A stretch of 64,000 nt of DNA from Bifidobacteriaceae bacterium. GTDB lineage: Bacteria; Actinomycetota; Actinomycetes; Actinomycetales; Bifidobacteriaceae. Positions 43,370-52,428 of this stretch are shown in pieces (position 1 is the first letter of the stretch; every line of letters starts with the position of its first letter). Where the stretch lies: positions 121,831 to 185,830 of the forward strand of contig JALCQC010000002.1 of the NCBI GenBank assembly GCA_022650895.1, read 5' to 3'. A program made the translations under genes and the position numbers. The notes below the pieces were generated by a model, which saw only the letters and a program-made list of their open reading frames with translations, ran no database searches and was not told where the DNA came from.

Positions 43370-44674
43370 TTACCGAGCTGTTGTCATGTGGTTGAAGAGG
43401 GGTTCGGTGGGGTTGAGGGCCGGGTCCCCAGACTGGACGGTGTCGGTCTGCTCGTAGGTGGTGAAGCCGTCGTCGATGGTGAGCGTCTTGACCAATCTTT
43501 CGGTGCGTCGGTCGTACACGTCAATGAAGGAGCGGGTTCCCGCGGTGTCGCTGAGGGGGATGATGGTCTCGTATAGATGAGTCGGGCTCGTTCGCACCGT
43601 TATGTTGCCGTTGTAGGGGTTGGTGCTTCCGGTGAGTGTGGGCGCACCGATGGTGTGGAGAGTTCCGGTGGTGATGTCAGCCGAGAGTATCCGCCCGGTG
43701 TAGTTGTTGTAGAAGACAAGGTCGTCTCCTTGGAGAGCGCCGGTGTCGGCGAGGCTGGCGAGGCCTTCCCATTCCTTGCCGGTGTAGTGGGGAATCGTGC
43801 CGTCGGCATCCTTGAGGACGGTGAGGGAGTGGCGGCCGGTTTTCACGTTCCATTTCATCACCGCGAGCACTCCGGTTTCCGTGTGCTCGACCGAGTCCCT
43901 CATCGCGCGGACGGGGAAGACGAGGGTGTCGTTCCTGCAGGGGATGGAGCCTCCGTTGTAGGAGTCCACGTAGGGATGGTCGCCCAGCAGGGCGTATTGG
44001 GAGGCGGGGAAGTCGTCGTCGTCGAAGTCCACCTGCTGAATCAGCCGGTACCGAGGGGTTGCTCCGGTTCCCGCGGTCGCCAGCAGCGCCGAGTCCTCCG
44101 CCGGGGAGTCGGGGTCGAGGTTTCCGCTGGAGAGGATGTAGGGAGTCGTGCCGCATAGTGCGAGGGAGACGCCCCATCCGCCGGATTCGTTGGTGGAGTA
44201 TTTGGTGGAGGCGGAGTGGGTGCCGTCGGCGTGGGAGATCTGGAGTTGGCCGTCGAACCGGTCCTGCAGACCGCTGTTGTAGACGGTCAGCGCCCTGTCC
44301 TTGTTGAGAGCGATGGAGCCGTATTCGAAGTCGGTCTTCGGATTCTCGGTGACCTTTGTGTCAGTGGGATCGGCTCCGATGAAGTAGTCCTTCGTCGAGT
44401 CCTGGTAGAACAAGCCCGATTTGGTCCAGACGGCGAACTGGGAGAACATCGCCGAGCCCTGCAGCAGTTCGTAGGAGCCGTCGGAATGGATGAGGGCCAT
44501 CTGGGAGCGGTCCTTGTCGGAGTCTGCCAGCTCGTAGAGGGGGATCGCCGCGACCACATCGTCGAGGCGTACCGACTGGGAGGAGGCGGACGGTTGGCCG
44601 CATCCGCCGAGTGCGACGATGGTTAGTGCGATCAGCGCCAGACGCAAGGCCTGCGAGACCCCTCTGCTGGGCAT
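43370..44674 (-). CDS. Predicted lipoprotein of unknown function
   Basis: A 434-residue secreted protein. The signal peptide ends in a lipobox (VALGGC), so it should be anchored on the outer face of the membrane. The mature part has repeated beta-strand patterns (SIALNKDRALTVYNSG, QDRFDGQLQISHADG, RNDTLVFPVRAM) that suggest a beta-propeller-like fold; no catalytic motif is seen. Its GC content is higher than that of the neighbouring bacteriocin-type genes. The ATG at 44674 has GAGAGGAC upstream; a longer frame to 44710 is less likely. It is divergent from the genes to its right. Confidence 0.7.
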   Translation of the reverse strand: MPSRGVSQALRLALIALTIVALGGCGQPSASSQSVRLDDVVAAIPLYELADSDKDRSQMALIHSDGSYELLQGSAMFSQFAVWTKSGLFYQDSTKDYFIGADPTDTKVTENPKTDFEYGSIALNKDRALTVYNSGLQDRFDGQLQISHADGTHSASTKYSTNESGGWGVSLALCGTTPYILSSGNLDPDSPAEDSALLATAGTGATPRYRLIQQVDFDDDDFPASQYALLGDHPYVDSYNGGSIPCRNDTLVFPVRAMRDSVEHTETGVLAVMKWNVKTGRHSLTVLKDADGTIPHYTGKEWEGLASLADTGALQGDDLVFYNNYTGRILSADITTGTLHTIGAPTLTGSTNPYNGNITVRTSPTHLYETIIPLSDTAGTRSFIDVYDRRTERLVKTLTIDDGFTTYEQTDTVQSGDPALNPTEPLFNHMTTAR

Positions 44675-44729
44675 CCGTCCGTCCTCTCTCTTCAAGGGCG
44701 CATCGCGCATCCTGTTGGTTCCTTAATAC

Positions 44730-44947
44730 ATGGCCCTTTATATGGCTCTTTAGGCGTTGATCGTCCTGTAGGTTGTGGTCAGCTTACTGCCCCTGCAACA
44801 GCATTTGCAAAATACACAATATCGGGCGGGAAAGCAAAGAATTCCATTCCGGTTTGCACAGCAGGTGGTAAAATTTCAGGCACGTATATGAACAATTTTG
44901 ATAGCGGCTCTGATGGCTACCATTACCGTATTTGCTGGTTCGGGTAA
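44730..44947 (+). pseudogene. Possible bacteriocin-like peptide remnant
   Basis: Directly before the bacteriocin-associated membrane gene lies an open stretch ending at 44947. Its last 45 codons (44810-44944) encode a Gly/Ser/Lys/Tyr-rich peptide with two Cys and a WFG end. It is preceded by TAPATAFA, which looks like a signal-peptidase site. The expected hydrophobic signal part (ATG at 44730; ALIVL, VVVSLLPL) is in another frame with two TAG stops. The position matches that of lactococcin-972-type precursor genes, but similarity is weak and the gene looks broken. Confidence 0.35.
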
Positions 44948-44983
44948 CTATATATTTTGGTACTTTAGAGACTGGAGTCTTCA

Positions 44984-46978
44984 ATGTTGAAGAATTCCCT
45001 GCGGGTGGTTTGTGTGTTTGTGGTTGTACTTGTTGCCTTTTTAACGATTTTTCAGATCGAGAAAGAGGAACCTGACTACCCGTTGGGAACCCAGTTTGCC
45101 ATTTCAGCTAATTTTTCGGAAACCACAGGTTCTAAGGAACAGGTACTTCAGCAGATCGATCAACTGGCCAGGAATCATAGTTCGACCATCCTCCTTACAA
45201 AGGCACAGCCAGGCAATCTCGAAAAGGGCCTCGATATTTATTATTTCGGGGTGCAGCCTCACGTGGACACTCACAATAAGGAAGTTCCCTGGTTCTCTCT
45301 GGGAATGAGTGGCGTGCTGCGGCCTTCCAGCCAATTAGGGGCGCAAAGTCTTGTTGCGACGTATTCATTTTATGATGGATCAACGTATTCTGCTTTTAAA
45401 AATTATGTCAAAGAGATAGGTGGAACGGTCTCCGCAGTTCCCACGGCTCGGAGTTCGTGGGTGCTGCGAGTCAGTAGCGAGGATAGTAGCTCTCTCGTTT
45501 TGCTTGCCATGGTGCTTTTGATTGCATCTATCTCATGGGGTTGGGTGAGCAGGAAAAATACGGCTCTGTTGGTTTTTCGCCAAAGCGGGAAGAGTATTTG
45601 GTTCATTGTGCATACGTGTTTGTCCGATTTTGGAAAATTAGTGGTGCCTCCCGCTTTGGGGACACTCATTGTCATGGAGCTGGTTTCCCTTATGACGAGA
45701 AGAGGTCCCGGCCTTACTACTTTTGTCAGTCTGAGTGTTAGTACTACTGTCTTCATTCTTCTTATACTTTTCTTGTTTGTTCTACTTTCTCTCTTCTTTT
45801 TCCTCCCCACTACAAAAGCTCTCGCCTCAAGGCAGCTGAAGACAACCATGAGCCGACAAGTTGGGTCAGCGTTCAAACTGGGTGCTCTCTTTATCGTTTT
45901 GGCCGCTCTTCCAGGCGCTCTTGCAAATCAGGCATTTGCAATAACGCAATATGATAATGCTTCGGTGTGGCGGCGAGCTAGCAATGTTGTTTCGTTGCAA
46001 TACAGTTCAGACTTGGTGACTCTTGATCAGGAAAGTACGAATAAATATAGTCTCTTCTTTCGGCACATGGAGGAGAACAAGACTATGCTTCTTTCCTATC
46101 AGGTAGGGAGTTACTTCACTCACGAGAGACGAAACCCCAAAGATTTCGACCCTACTTTCGACTTTGGTTCATATGATCAGGTCGTTGTCACGAATACGGA
46201 GTGGCTGAGGCTGATGAAGATACCTGACTCCTCGCTCAAAAAAATTAAGTCGGCAGATCTGTCGCCGGAACTCACGAGAAATCTTGCCGCTTCAAATTCA
46301 CTGTGGCTCGCCAAAGGATCAAAGGATTCCCTTGCGGCACATGCCTACAGTTGGACAGGTTCCACGCTTTTCCCAGCGTCGAATCCTAACGATTCTGTCG
46401 GTAGTTTCGGCAAGGCGAAGCACCCTCTCATTCTTCTTTTTGATCATCCTGCCACTCAATTAAATATCGGGAATTTCCTTTTCCCCGCCGTTACTTCACG
46501 CAATGTTATGTTTGCTAATGAGCAAGCCCTTTGTAAGGCTTTACAGAAATATGGCTTGGCACAGTCTTTTTATGCTGCAACGAGCGTTGCAGACTCGGCT
46601 CTCGTTGTGGCCCAAACTGAACAGCGAATTGCGCGGCTGAGCGGCCTTGCTGCTCTTACCAGTCTGGTGATTATTGTGTTCTGTGCTTTGCAATCTGCGC
46701 GGACCTGGGCTTCTGAGCGTATTCGTTCCATCTTTCTTCTTCATACGGCAGGGCATCATTACATGAGTATTCTGCGGGTGCGCATCATGCTCAGTCTGCT
46801 GAGCATCGCTTTTATTGGTGTCGCGAGTTCAAGCTTGGTTCAAAGCTGGAGCCTGCTGGCTCATCCTTACCCACTCCTTATAGGAGTCCTCGCCGCGTAT
46901 TTCATCATGGAAATACTCTTTGGTCTTCTTCAATCCAGAGCGGCATTCCGTCGATCTGTTTCGCGGGGGTCTGCATGA
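44984..46978 (+). CDS. Bacteriocin-associated integral membrane protein (DUF1430-type)
   Basis: A 664-residue membrane protein. One N-terminal helix is followed by an extracellular domain (residues 25-165), then about three helices (170-280), a second large extracellular domain, and three C-terminal helices with an FtsX-like layout. This matches the seven-helix bacteriocin-associated (putative immunity) family found beside lactococcin-972-like peptides. It pairs with the ATPase gene 48 bp downstream to form an ABC exporter or immunity complex. GGAG lies 9 bases before the ATG. The AT-rich codon use differs from core genes. Confidence 0.8.
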   Translation: MLKNSLRVVCVFVVVLVAFLTIFQIEKEEPDYPLGTQFAISANFSETTGSKEQVLQQIDQLARNHSSTILLTKAQPGNLEKGLDIYYFGVQPHVDTHNKEVPWFSLGMSGVLRPSSQLGAQSLVATYSFYDGSTYSAFKNYVKEIGGTVSAVPTARSSWVLRVSSEDSSSLVLLAMVLLIASISWGWVSRKNTALLVFRQSGKSIWFIVHTCLSDFGKLVVPPALGTLIVMELVSLMTRRGPGLTTFVSLSVSTTVFILLILFLFVLLSLFFFLPTTKALASRQLKTTMSRQVGSAFKLGALFIVLAALPGALANQAFAITQYDNASVWRRASNVVSLQYSSDLVTLDQESTNKYSLFFRHMEENKTMLLSYQVGSYFTHERRNPKDFDPTFDFGSYDQVVVTNTEWLRLMKIPDSSLKKIKSADLSPELTRNLAASNSLWLAKGSKDSLAAHAYSWTGSTLFPASNPNDSVGSFGKAKHPLILLFDHPATQLNIGNFLFPAVTSRNVMFANEQALCKALQKYGLAQSFYAATSVADSALVVAQTEQRIARLSGLAALTSLVIIVFCALQSARTWASERIRSIFLLHTAGHHYMSILRVRIMLSLLSIAFIGVASSSLVQSWSLLAHPYPLLIGVLAAYFIMEILFGLLQSRAAFRRSVSRGSA

Positions 46979-47026
46979 TGAAGCTTAGGCATCTATTTTT
47001 TGTAGTTTCACTCTTCAGGAGGAATC

Positions 47027-47752
47027 ATGAATGAATCTATAGCGATATCCTCATCGGAATCTCAACTCGCCTCAATGCCTGCCGTTACCCTGCTCCAGAC
47101 GAACAGAATCGCCTATTCACTTGGTTCTCGGTTACTTTTCAGTGGGCTCACCATGAGGTGCAATGGAGGTGAGCTCGTCGGGCTTATTGGTCCCTCCGGT
47201 TGTGGCAAAACAACGCTTCTCGGAATTTTGGGACAGCTCATAAAACCTAGCTCTGGAGAAACTGTTATACAAGGACACTCCACGGCCAACTGGAGAGGTC
47301 GTCAGCGCCTAAAATTTTGGAAAGACCAAGCGAGTTTCATATATCAAGATTATGGACTCATTGATGAAGAAAATGTTGGATTCAACATAAGCCTTGTGAG
47401 AAGGCTCGGTCGTAAACGTCGATATGGAGCTGGCACGGCTAGGCTTAATGGCGTTCTTGCCACAGTGGGACTTGCCGGGAGAGTAGATGAGCCCGCGGCT
47501 GTTCTCTCGGGCGGTGAAAAGCAACGGCTCGGCATAGCGCGTGCTATTTGGAAGAATGCTGCGTTAGTCTTCGCTGATGAACCTACAGCTTCACTTGATG
47601 ACGCGAATAAGGCTATAGTTATCCAGCTTTTCGAAGATCTCGCTCGTCGTGGGGCCTGTGTTATCTGTGCCACGCATGATGACGAACTTATGGAGCACTG
47701 CAGTCAACTTATTGATGTGAGCCAGTACGCGGCGGTAGATGGTGCTGTTTGA
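47027..47752 (+). CDS. ABC transporter ATP-binding protein (bacteriocin export/immunity)
   Basis: A 241-residue ATPase of the LolD/MacB type. Walker A is GPSGCGKTT, the Q-loop is in IYQDYGLIDEE, the signature is LSGGEKQRL, and Walker B is ALVFADEPTASLD, with a final His switch ATHDDE. It starts at an ATG with AGGAGG 6 bases upstream. The partner membrane protein lies just upstream. Together they probably move a bacteriocin-like peptide or protect against one. Confidence 0.9.
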   Translation: MNESIAISSSESQLASMPAVTLLQTNRIAYSLGSRLLFSGLTMRCNGGELVGLIGPSGCGKTTLLGILGQLIKPSSGETVIQGHSTANWRGRQRLKFWKDQASFIYQDYGLIDEENVGFNISLVRRLGRKRRYGAGTARLNGVLATVGLAGRVDEPAAVLSGGEKQRLGIARAIWKNAALVFADEPTASLDDANKAIVIQLFEDLARRGACVICATHDDELMEHCSQLIDVSQYAAVDGAV

Positions 47753-47913
47753 CGAATATGTAACTCCGAATGGCTGTGGTGATGTCTTCAACTCTTGTCA
47801 TCAAGTGGATTGAGCAGAATAAGACCTATACGACAGGTTATGTGTTTTTAGGTGTGGAATTCGGTCCATCCGCTGTTTCAGTTGAGTTGACCGACAGCTT
47901 TCTTGGCATAAAA

Positions 47914-47965
47914 AAGGGTTTCGATCAAGCGACCGAAACCCTTCATGGCGGAGGATACGAGATTC
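47914..47965. repeat. Displaced tRNA-Ser 3' end plus terminator, copy 2 (attL of the younger element)
   Basis: Perfect 10-bp hairpin arms (aagggtttcg 47914-47923, cgaaaccctt 47934-47943) followed by 20 bases (47946-47965) identical to the last 20 bases of the tRNA-Ser gene at 57256-57275. The pair forms the direct repeats that flank the integrase-carrying element. Confidence 0.9.
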
Positions 47966-48132
47966 CGCAACACTGCTTAGAAACTACTGAAAACATTGGT
48001 TCTTTGTGAATGAGTGAGATTCTTACCCACTTATTTACCCATTAAAAGGGAATTATCCATTTTGGGTTCAATCGCTGTGACTGAACCCATTCTAACCGGT
48101 TTCTAACACTTCTATCACTTGTTACATGGATA

Positions 48133-48612
48133 ATGAGGGGTATGGATAAGGACAAGCTGAGAGATTCTCGCGAGGTTAGAAAACTGCATGAGCGTCGCCT
48201 AAGAGGACGCTTTATGCGTGTGATGAAGGATGACATCATGCGAGAGCAGTGTCTACTGCCTTATTTGTCACATAGCGGAGTTCGGGTCAATGACCAAGGC
48301 AGCGCTGAGATCTGGAATGCCGTGCAGAATCTTGACTCTCGTGATAAGGAAAGAACCCTTGGAGTTATTGGCTCTGCGATAGATGCATATGATCAAGCAC
48401 AAAGAAAAGTGCATGAGATTGAATCGAGAGGTCGTCACGTCGACCGAGAAAACATGATAGTACGTGAAGTTCAACAGAGAATTGCAGGAATTGCGACAAC
48501 CAATCGGGGGAGATGGGCGAAAACCGCCACAAGAGAAGAACTGATTGGCCAGATGATGCCCTCCCTTGATCGAATGGCTAAGAGAATATTTGACGACACG
48601 CCGAGTGAATGA
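48133..48612 (+). CDS. Hypothetical element protein
   Basis: A 159-residue, charged, mostly helical protein with many Arg and Glu residues and no recognised domain. It is the first gene after the left att site, on the same strand as the replication genes. The start may be ATG 48133 or ATG 48142. A role in replication control or excision is possible but not supported by motifs. Confidence 0.5.
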   Translation: MRGMDKDKLRDSREVRKLHERRLRGRFMRVMKDDIMREQCLLPYLSHSGVRVNDQGSAEIWNAVQNLDSRDKERTLGVIGSAIDAYDQAQRKVHEIESRGRHVDRENMIVREVQQRIAGIATTNRGRWAKTATREELIGQMMPSLDRMAKRIFDDTPSE

Positions 48613-48762
48613 GCAGTTTGCTATAATGCTTACCAACGAGTTCTCGGGTTTCTCGGTCGAATGATTCGACAGCAATTACCTTAGAACAGGCGCAATTCTG
48701 TATGTCCTGTGTCTTTCAAGCGAAGCATACCCTTATTGGGTTTGCAGAAAGACGCAGACAAC

Positions 48763-48954
48763 ATGTCTCAGTCAAATAATTGTGAGTCTCAACGACTCGT
48801 CAGCGTTCGTCATGCTGCTGATCTGATGGATATAAAAGATACGCGCGTTATCATGCGGCTCGTCCGAGAAGGAAGACTTCGGGCGCGCAAGATAGGGCGA
48901 CGAAATTACATAGTGGTGTCATCTCTCAACGATTTTTGTGGATCGGGGAGATGA
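48763..48954 (+). CDS. Excisionase-like small helix-turn-helix protein
   Basis: A 63-residue protein with a MerR/excisionase-type winged helix: SVRHAADLMDIKDTRVIMRLVREGRLRARKIGRRNYIV. Such proteins bend DNA at att sites to favour excision, or act as small regulators. The ATG 48763 is chosen because the upstream 18 residues of the longer frame look non-conserved. It ends just before the primase gene. Confidence 0.75.
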   Translation: MSQSNNCESQRLVSVRHAADLMDIKDTRVIMRLVREGRLRARKIGRRNYIVVSSLNDFCGSGR

Positions 48955-48958
48955 GCAT

Positions 48959-49849
48959 ATGATTAACACCAATTCTCAAGAAGTGGAGTTCTACTCAGTC
49001 CCATCTAAGAATGATCTGGCTGATTTTCTTGATCATCTAGGCTTTCGGGCCAATTACGTGCCTAGCGAAGATAAAATCGCTCGAAATTGGAAACGGAAAG
49101 TCTTTGACCTTGCAACGGACACGTCATCCATTCCTGATACTGCTGCATACGCGGTAATCCCAGATCAGGGGATGATGATTGTTGATTGTGACAGGAGCCA
49201 CGACGATGAGCTTTCTGGCATACAGATTATTCGTGACCTACTGACAGCGAATAATATCGAATCAGTTGATGAACTGGAGCTTGCAAGGACTTTTCGAGTG
49301 CGAACACCATCAGGCGGTTGGCATTTGTACTACAAAATACCCCATTGGTTGTGTGGACATCTCAAAGCAGCCTCTCATGTCAGAGGCATACCGATAGATA
49401 TCAAATGCGAGCAGAAAGGTTATGTTGTCGGCCCGTATAGCCGCACATCTTCGGGCATCTATCTGCCAAGGATTGCCGCTTTCGATCCAGAGAATGGATG
49501 CTATGGTACGCCCATAATCCCAGAAGCTCCAAAGAGCTTGTGCGCATTTCTTATAGCTAACGGATACACTGATTTCTCCGAGCCTAGCGTACATCGGTCT
49601 GAGAAGTCATGGGGGCTTAGCCAACCGGTTGCGAGTGCCCCATCAGATGCAGATATGTCTTCGATTCCAGAAGGGGAGAGAAACGACACCTTGTACCGAT
49701 GGTGTTTTGGGAGACTTGCAAACCATCCAGAAAACCGCGATCAGATCATTCGGGACACTTTGCATCGAGGAAAGATTTCGGGTTTGGTCGAAGGCGAAGT
49801 CAAAACAATCATTAAGAGTGCATTGCTCAGCTCTCAGGAGGTGAAGTAA
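48959..49849 (+). CDS. Bifunctional primase-polymerase (prim-pol) domain protein
   Basis: A 296-residue protein. The N-terminal prim-pol fold shows the acidic motif MMIVDCDRSHDDE, then RTPSGGWHLYYKIP with the conserved Ser-Gly-Gly-x-His, and a later IDIKCEQKGYVVGPYS segment. A C-terminal helical part follows (EGERNDTLYRWCFGRLA). It should prime replication of the excised element. The ATG 48959 has GGGGAG upstream; its stop overlaps the start of the next gene (TAATGA). Confidence 0.88.
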   Translation: MINTNSQEVEFYSVPSKNDLADFLDHLGFRANYVPSEDKIARNWKRKVFDLATDTSSIPDTAAYAVIPDQGMMIVDCDRSHDDELSGIQIIRDLLTANNIESVDELELARTFRVRTPSGGWHLYYKIPHWLCGHLKAASHVRGIPIDIKCEQKGYVVGPYSRTSSGIYLPRIAAFDPENGCYGTPIIPEAPKSLCAFLIANGYTDFSEPSVHRSEKSWGLSQPVASAPSDADMSSIPEGERNDTLYRWCFGRLANHPENRDQIIRDTLHRGKISGLVEGEVKTIIKSALLSSQEVK

Positions 49850-50943
49850 TGAATGACACCAAAGTTATTTCGGTATCTGGGAACGTCGACGAGATTATAG
49901 CGAAAGCACAATCAGAAGGGGATTCCGCTCAGTCTGCCACAAACCCACTGTCGGATATGATCAGTGCGAAGACTTTGATGAGTAAGCAATACCCTGAGAT
50001 GATTGAGCTAGTTCCTGGAATGATTGTTTCGGGAACGGTCATACTCGCTGCTGCTCCAAAGATTGGTAAAAGCTGGCTGGTGCTGGGGTTGGCGCTCGCA
50101 AGCGCGAGAGGCAGTCTCGCTTTCGGCAGTATCAGTGTCGAATCAAGGCCTGTCTTGTATCTTGCTTTGGAAGATGGGGAGCGGAGGTTGCAACAAAGAC
50201 TGCTCTCACTCGGTGTCACCGATCCTCCAGAAAACTTGTTTTTCATTACTCAGACGCAGGAAGATGTTCCTTCGGTGATTGAAGCATTTCTTGAGGAACA
50301 TGAATCTGAACAGCCGCTAGTTATCCTCGATACCTTGGGTAAGGTTTTGCCGACTGTGCCGTCTGGAAGGAATGAGAGCTCCTATGAACGCGACTACCGA
50401 ATAATGAGCACATTGAAGGCGCTCGCAGATCGCTATTATGGATCAACATTGCTCATTGTGCATCATACGAGAAAGATGGGCGCGACAGATGCCGTAGAAA
50501 CGATTTCAGGAACAAATGGCATAGCAGGTGCAGCCGATGCCATTATGACACTTCAGCGCCCGCGTGCGTCTTCCGAAGGCGTTCTATTTGTTACCTCTCG
50601 TGATGCTGAAGAAGGTGAATATCACATGGGCTTTGCAAGTAATGGCTCTTGGACACTAACCGGTGGTTCAGTGGATGCAGCAAAGAGGGCATTTGAGAGA
50701 GAAGAGCATGCTAAAAATTTGGATACGCGCTCGCAGACCATCTTGGATTGTGTCGAAGAGCATTCCAGTGGTATTACTCCTGCTGAAGTCGTAGAGATGA
50801 CAGGATTTAATAGAAATATTGTTGATCCCTATCTCAAGCGACTCGTGGACAGCCAACGCATCCAAAGAATCAAACGCGGGGTGTATGCACCTCTCACTTA
50901 CCAACCTGATCTAAAGGAGATAGAAGTGCAAGAAGTGTCATAA
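49849..50943 (+). CDS. RepA-like AAA/RecA-fold ATPase (replicative helicase type)
   Basis: A 364-residue protein. The Walker A is APKIGKSWL, a second motif is VLYLALEDGERRLQ, Walker B is PLVILDTLGKV, and the sensor reads LLIVHHTRK. These match AAA_25/RepA helicases of plasmids and satellites. The C-terminal 90 residues look like a winged helix (SSGITPAEVVEMTGFNRNIVDPYLKRLVDSQRIQRIKRGVYA). Coupled to the primase gene by a one-base overlap. Confidence 0.9.
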   Translation: MNDTKVISVSGNVDEIIAKAQSEGDSAQSATNPLSDMISAKTLMSKQYPEMIELVPGMIVSGTVILAAAPKIGKSWLVLGLALASARGSLAFGSISVESRPVLYLALEDGERRLQQRLLSLGVTDPPENLFFITQTQEDVPSVIEAFLEEHESEQPLVILDTLGKVLPTVPSGRNESSYERDYRIMSTLKALADRYYGSTLLIVHHTRKMGATDAVETISGTNGIAGAADAIMTLQRPRASSEGVLFVTSRDAEEGEYHMGFASNGSWTLTGGSVDAAKRAFEREEHAKNLDTRSQTILDCVEEHSSGITPAEVVEMTGFNRNIVDPYLKRLVDSQRIQRIKRGVYAPLTYQPDLKEIEVQEVS

Positions 50944-51016
50944 ATTCTCGCGCGAGAAAAAACCACTAGCGTGCGGATGAGGTGGTCATGCCTCTTCCGC
51001 ACATATCCCCCCCTAT

Positions 51017-51334
51017 TCAATAAGGTATTTCCTCATATCCTACTGGGTCTTTCCAGTTGTCAGGAGGAATAATTTTTGCATCTACTCCAGCATGAGTTTT
51101 CAATAGCCACAGAAGATTGGGGCCATCAATAAGTTCTAGAGGTTTGTTCTTCGCAAACTGATATGAAGCGGAACCATATCCGCTAGTAGTTACCAAGATT
51201 CCTTTAGTGGCACCTTCATTTTGCATAGTGCCGTATAGGTCACGGACGGCAGCTACTCCAACCGTGTTTTTATAACGTTTGGCTTGTATAACAATCTTTC
51301 CGCCCAATACAGGCCTTGAGTCAAAAGCTACACA
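51017..51334 (-). pseudogene. Mrr-type restriction endonuclease, C-terminal fragment
   Basis: The last 100 residues of an Mrr_cat-type nuclease are present: CVAFDSRP, GGKIVIQAKRYKNTVGVAAVRDLYGTMQNEGATKGILVTTS and the C-terminal helix. The QAK motif is kept. The catalytic Asp normally found upstream (GGVD or GID) and the rest of the N-terminus are missing; a stop lies just before the break. The break coincides with the start of the CD-NTase fragment on the opposite strand. Confidence 0.8.
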
Positions 51335-52243
51335 AACGAAGATGGGTCATTTATATATCCCGATACGTATGAAAAAACATGGAAACAAGTCAAACCACGA
51401 GATGAAATCAATAGGGCATCGGTTGTCGAAAGCGAAACAAACGGCAATTTTCGTAGACTGTGTCGTCTAACGCGCTCTTGGAGAAATAATGTGGGTCTCC
51501 AGATGGGCGGTCTCTTGATTGACACGTTAGCTAATAATTTCTTTCAGAATACAGACTCATATAATGAGAGTCCAATAGCCGATTCTGGTTATATGCTGAG
51601 AGATTTCTTTAGTTTCCTGTGCCAAGAACAGAACAAAGATTATTATCTTGCGTTAGGCAGCAATCAGCATGTCAAGGTACCACAACGGTTCCAATACAGA
51701 GCTAAACAAGCATATGAATCGTGTCTCGATGCCGTAGATGCTGAGGGTAAGGTTTCAGCAAATTCGGAGTGGAGAGGAATACTGGGAGTAACTGTACCTA
51801 CTGCTAAGAGTTCTAAGGCATCGCGTTCTCTGACGCCACCGACGAATCATGAAGAATTTATAGAAGAAAAGTTTCCTGTTGATATCAGCGAGCGCTTAAT
51901 TATGGATTGTAAGGTTTCAGAGAGCGATAAACAATCTATTGGTCTACGAGATTTGCTGGAGGCACATGGGAGGTTAGTTTCTAATCGTAAACTGTGCTTT
52001 TACATTCGAAATTGCTCGGTAGAGGACGGATTTACGATGAAGTGGAAAGTCCGTAACAGGGGTCCTGAGGCGGAGCGAAGAGATATGCTCCGTGGTGGAA
52101 TTGAGGATTCATCAAATGCGCAAAATGAAAAGTATGAAACCGCAGACTTCTCGGGTGATCATTATGTTGAAGGATATATTTTGAAAAATGGAGTTGTCGT
52201 AGCAAGGGACCGAATACCAGTTCCAATTAGAGTGGCTTCATAG
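51320..52243 (+). pseudogene. CD-NTase with AGS-C domain, 5'-truncated (CBASS remnant)
   Basis: The frame runs from about 51320 without an ATG. It starts in the middle of the nucleotidyltransferase: YTNEDGSFIYPDTYEKTW, then NGNFRRLCRLTRSWRN, the typical second half of SMODS-type CD-NTases. From about 51860 comes the AGS-C sensor domain (FPVDISERLIMDCKVS, LCFYIRNC, MKWKVRNRG, DHYVEGYILKNGVVVARDRIPVPI). The N-terminal half with the GS and DxD catalytic residues is absent. A GTG at 51491 could start a shorter product. No effector gene is nearby. Confidence 0.8.
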
Positions 52244-52368
52244 TCGTCTCCCGGTTATCTCGCATCTTTCTAGGTGATGAAATTGGGGAGGGGGGGCTTT
52301 GCTTTTACCGTCGGTGACCGCCCAGATCCAGCCCCGCTGGATTCCCGATTTACGGGCGGTGATTCTCG

Positions 52369-52394
52369 GGTCTCGTGCCCGGCGGCACGAGACC
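52369..52394. terminator. Strong GC-rich hairpin
   Basis: A perfect 11-bp stem (ggtctcgtgcc / ggcacgagacc) with a 4-base loop, between the convergent CD-NTase fragment and acyltransferase genes. No T-run follows, so it may be a terminator or a relic of a repeat element. The surrounding 150 bases (about 52290-52400) are noticeably more GC-rich than both neighbours. Confidence 0.5.
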
Positions 52395-52428
52395 TTGAAC
52401 TCAGCTTTGGTGAATCCGGTCCTGTAGC

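Larger units (their letters stand above)
43038..47945. mobile_element. Older integrated element or genomic islet at tRNA-Ser
   Basis: A segment of about 4.9 kb bounded by two displaced copies of the tRNA-Ser 3' end. It contains a lipoprotein gene and a bacteriocin-associated membrane protein/ABC ATPase pair. No integrase remains, so it is a relic. The boundaries follow from the repeat copies; the element status is inferred. Confidence 0.6.
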
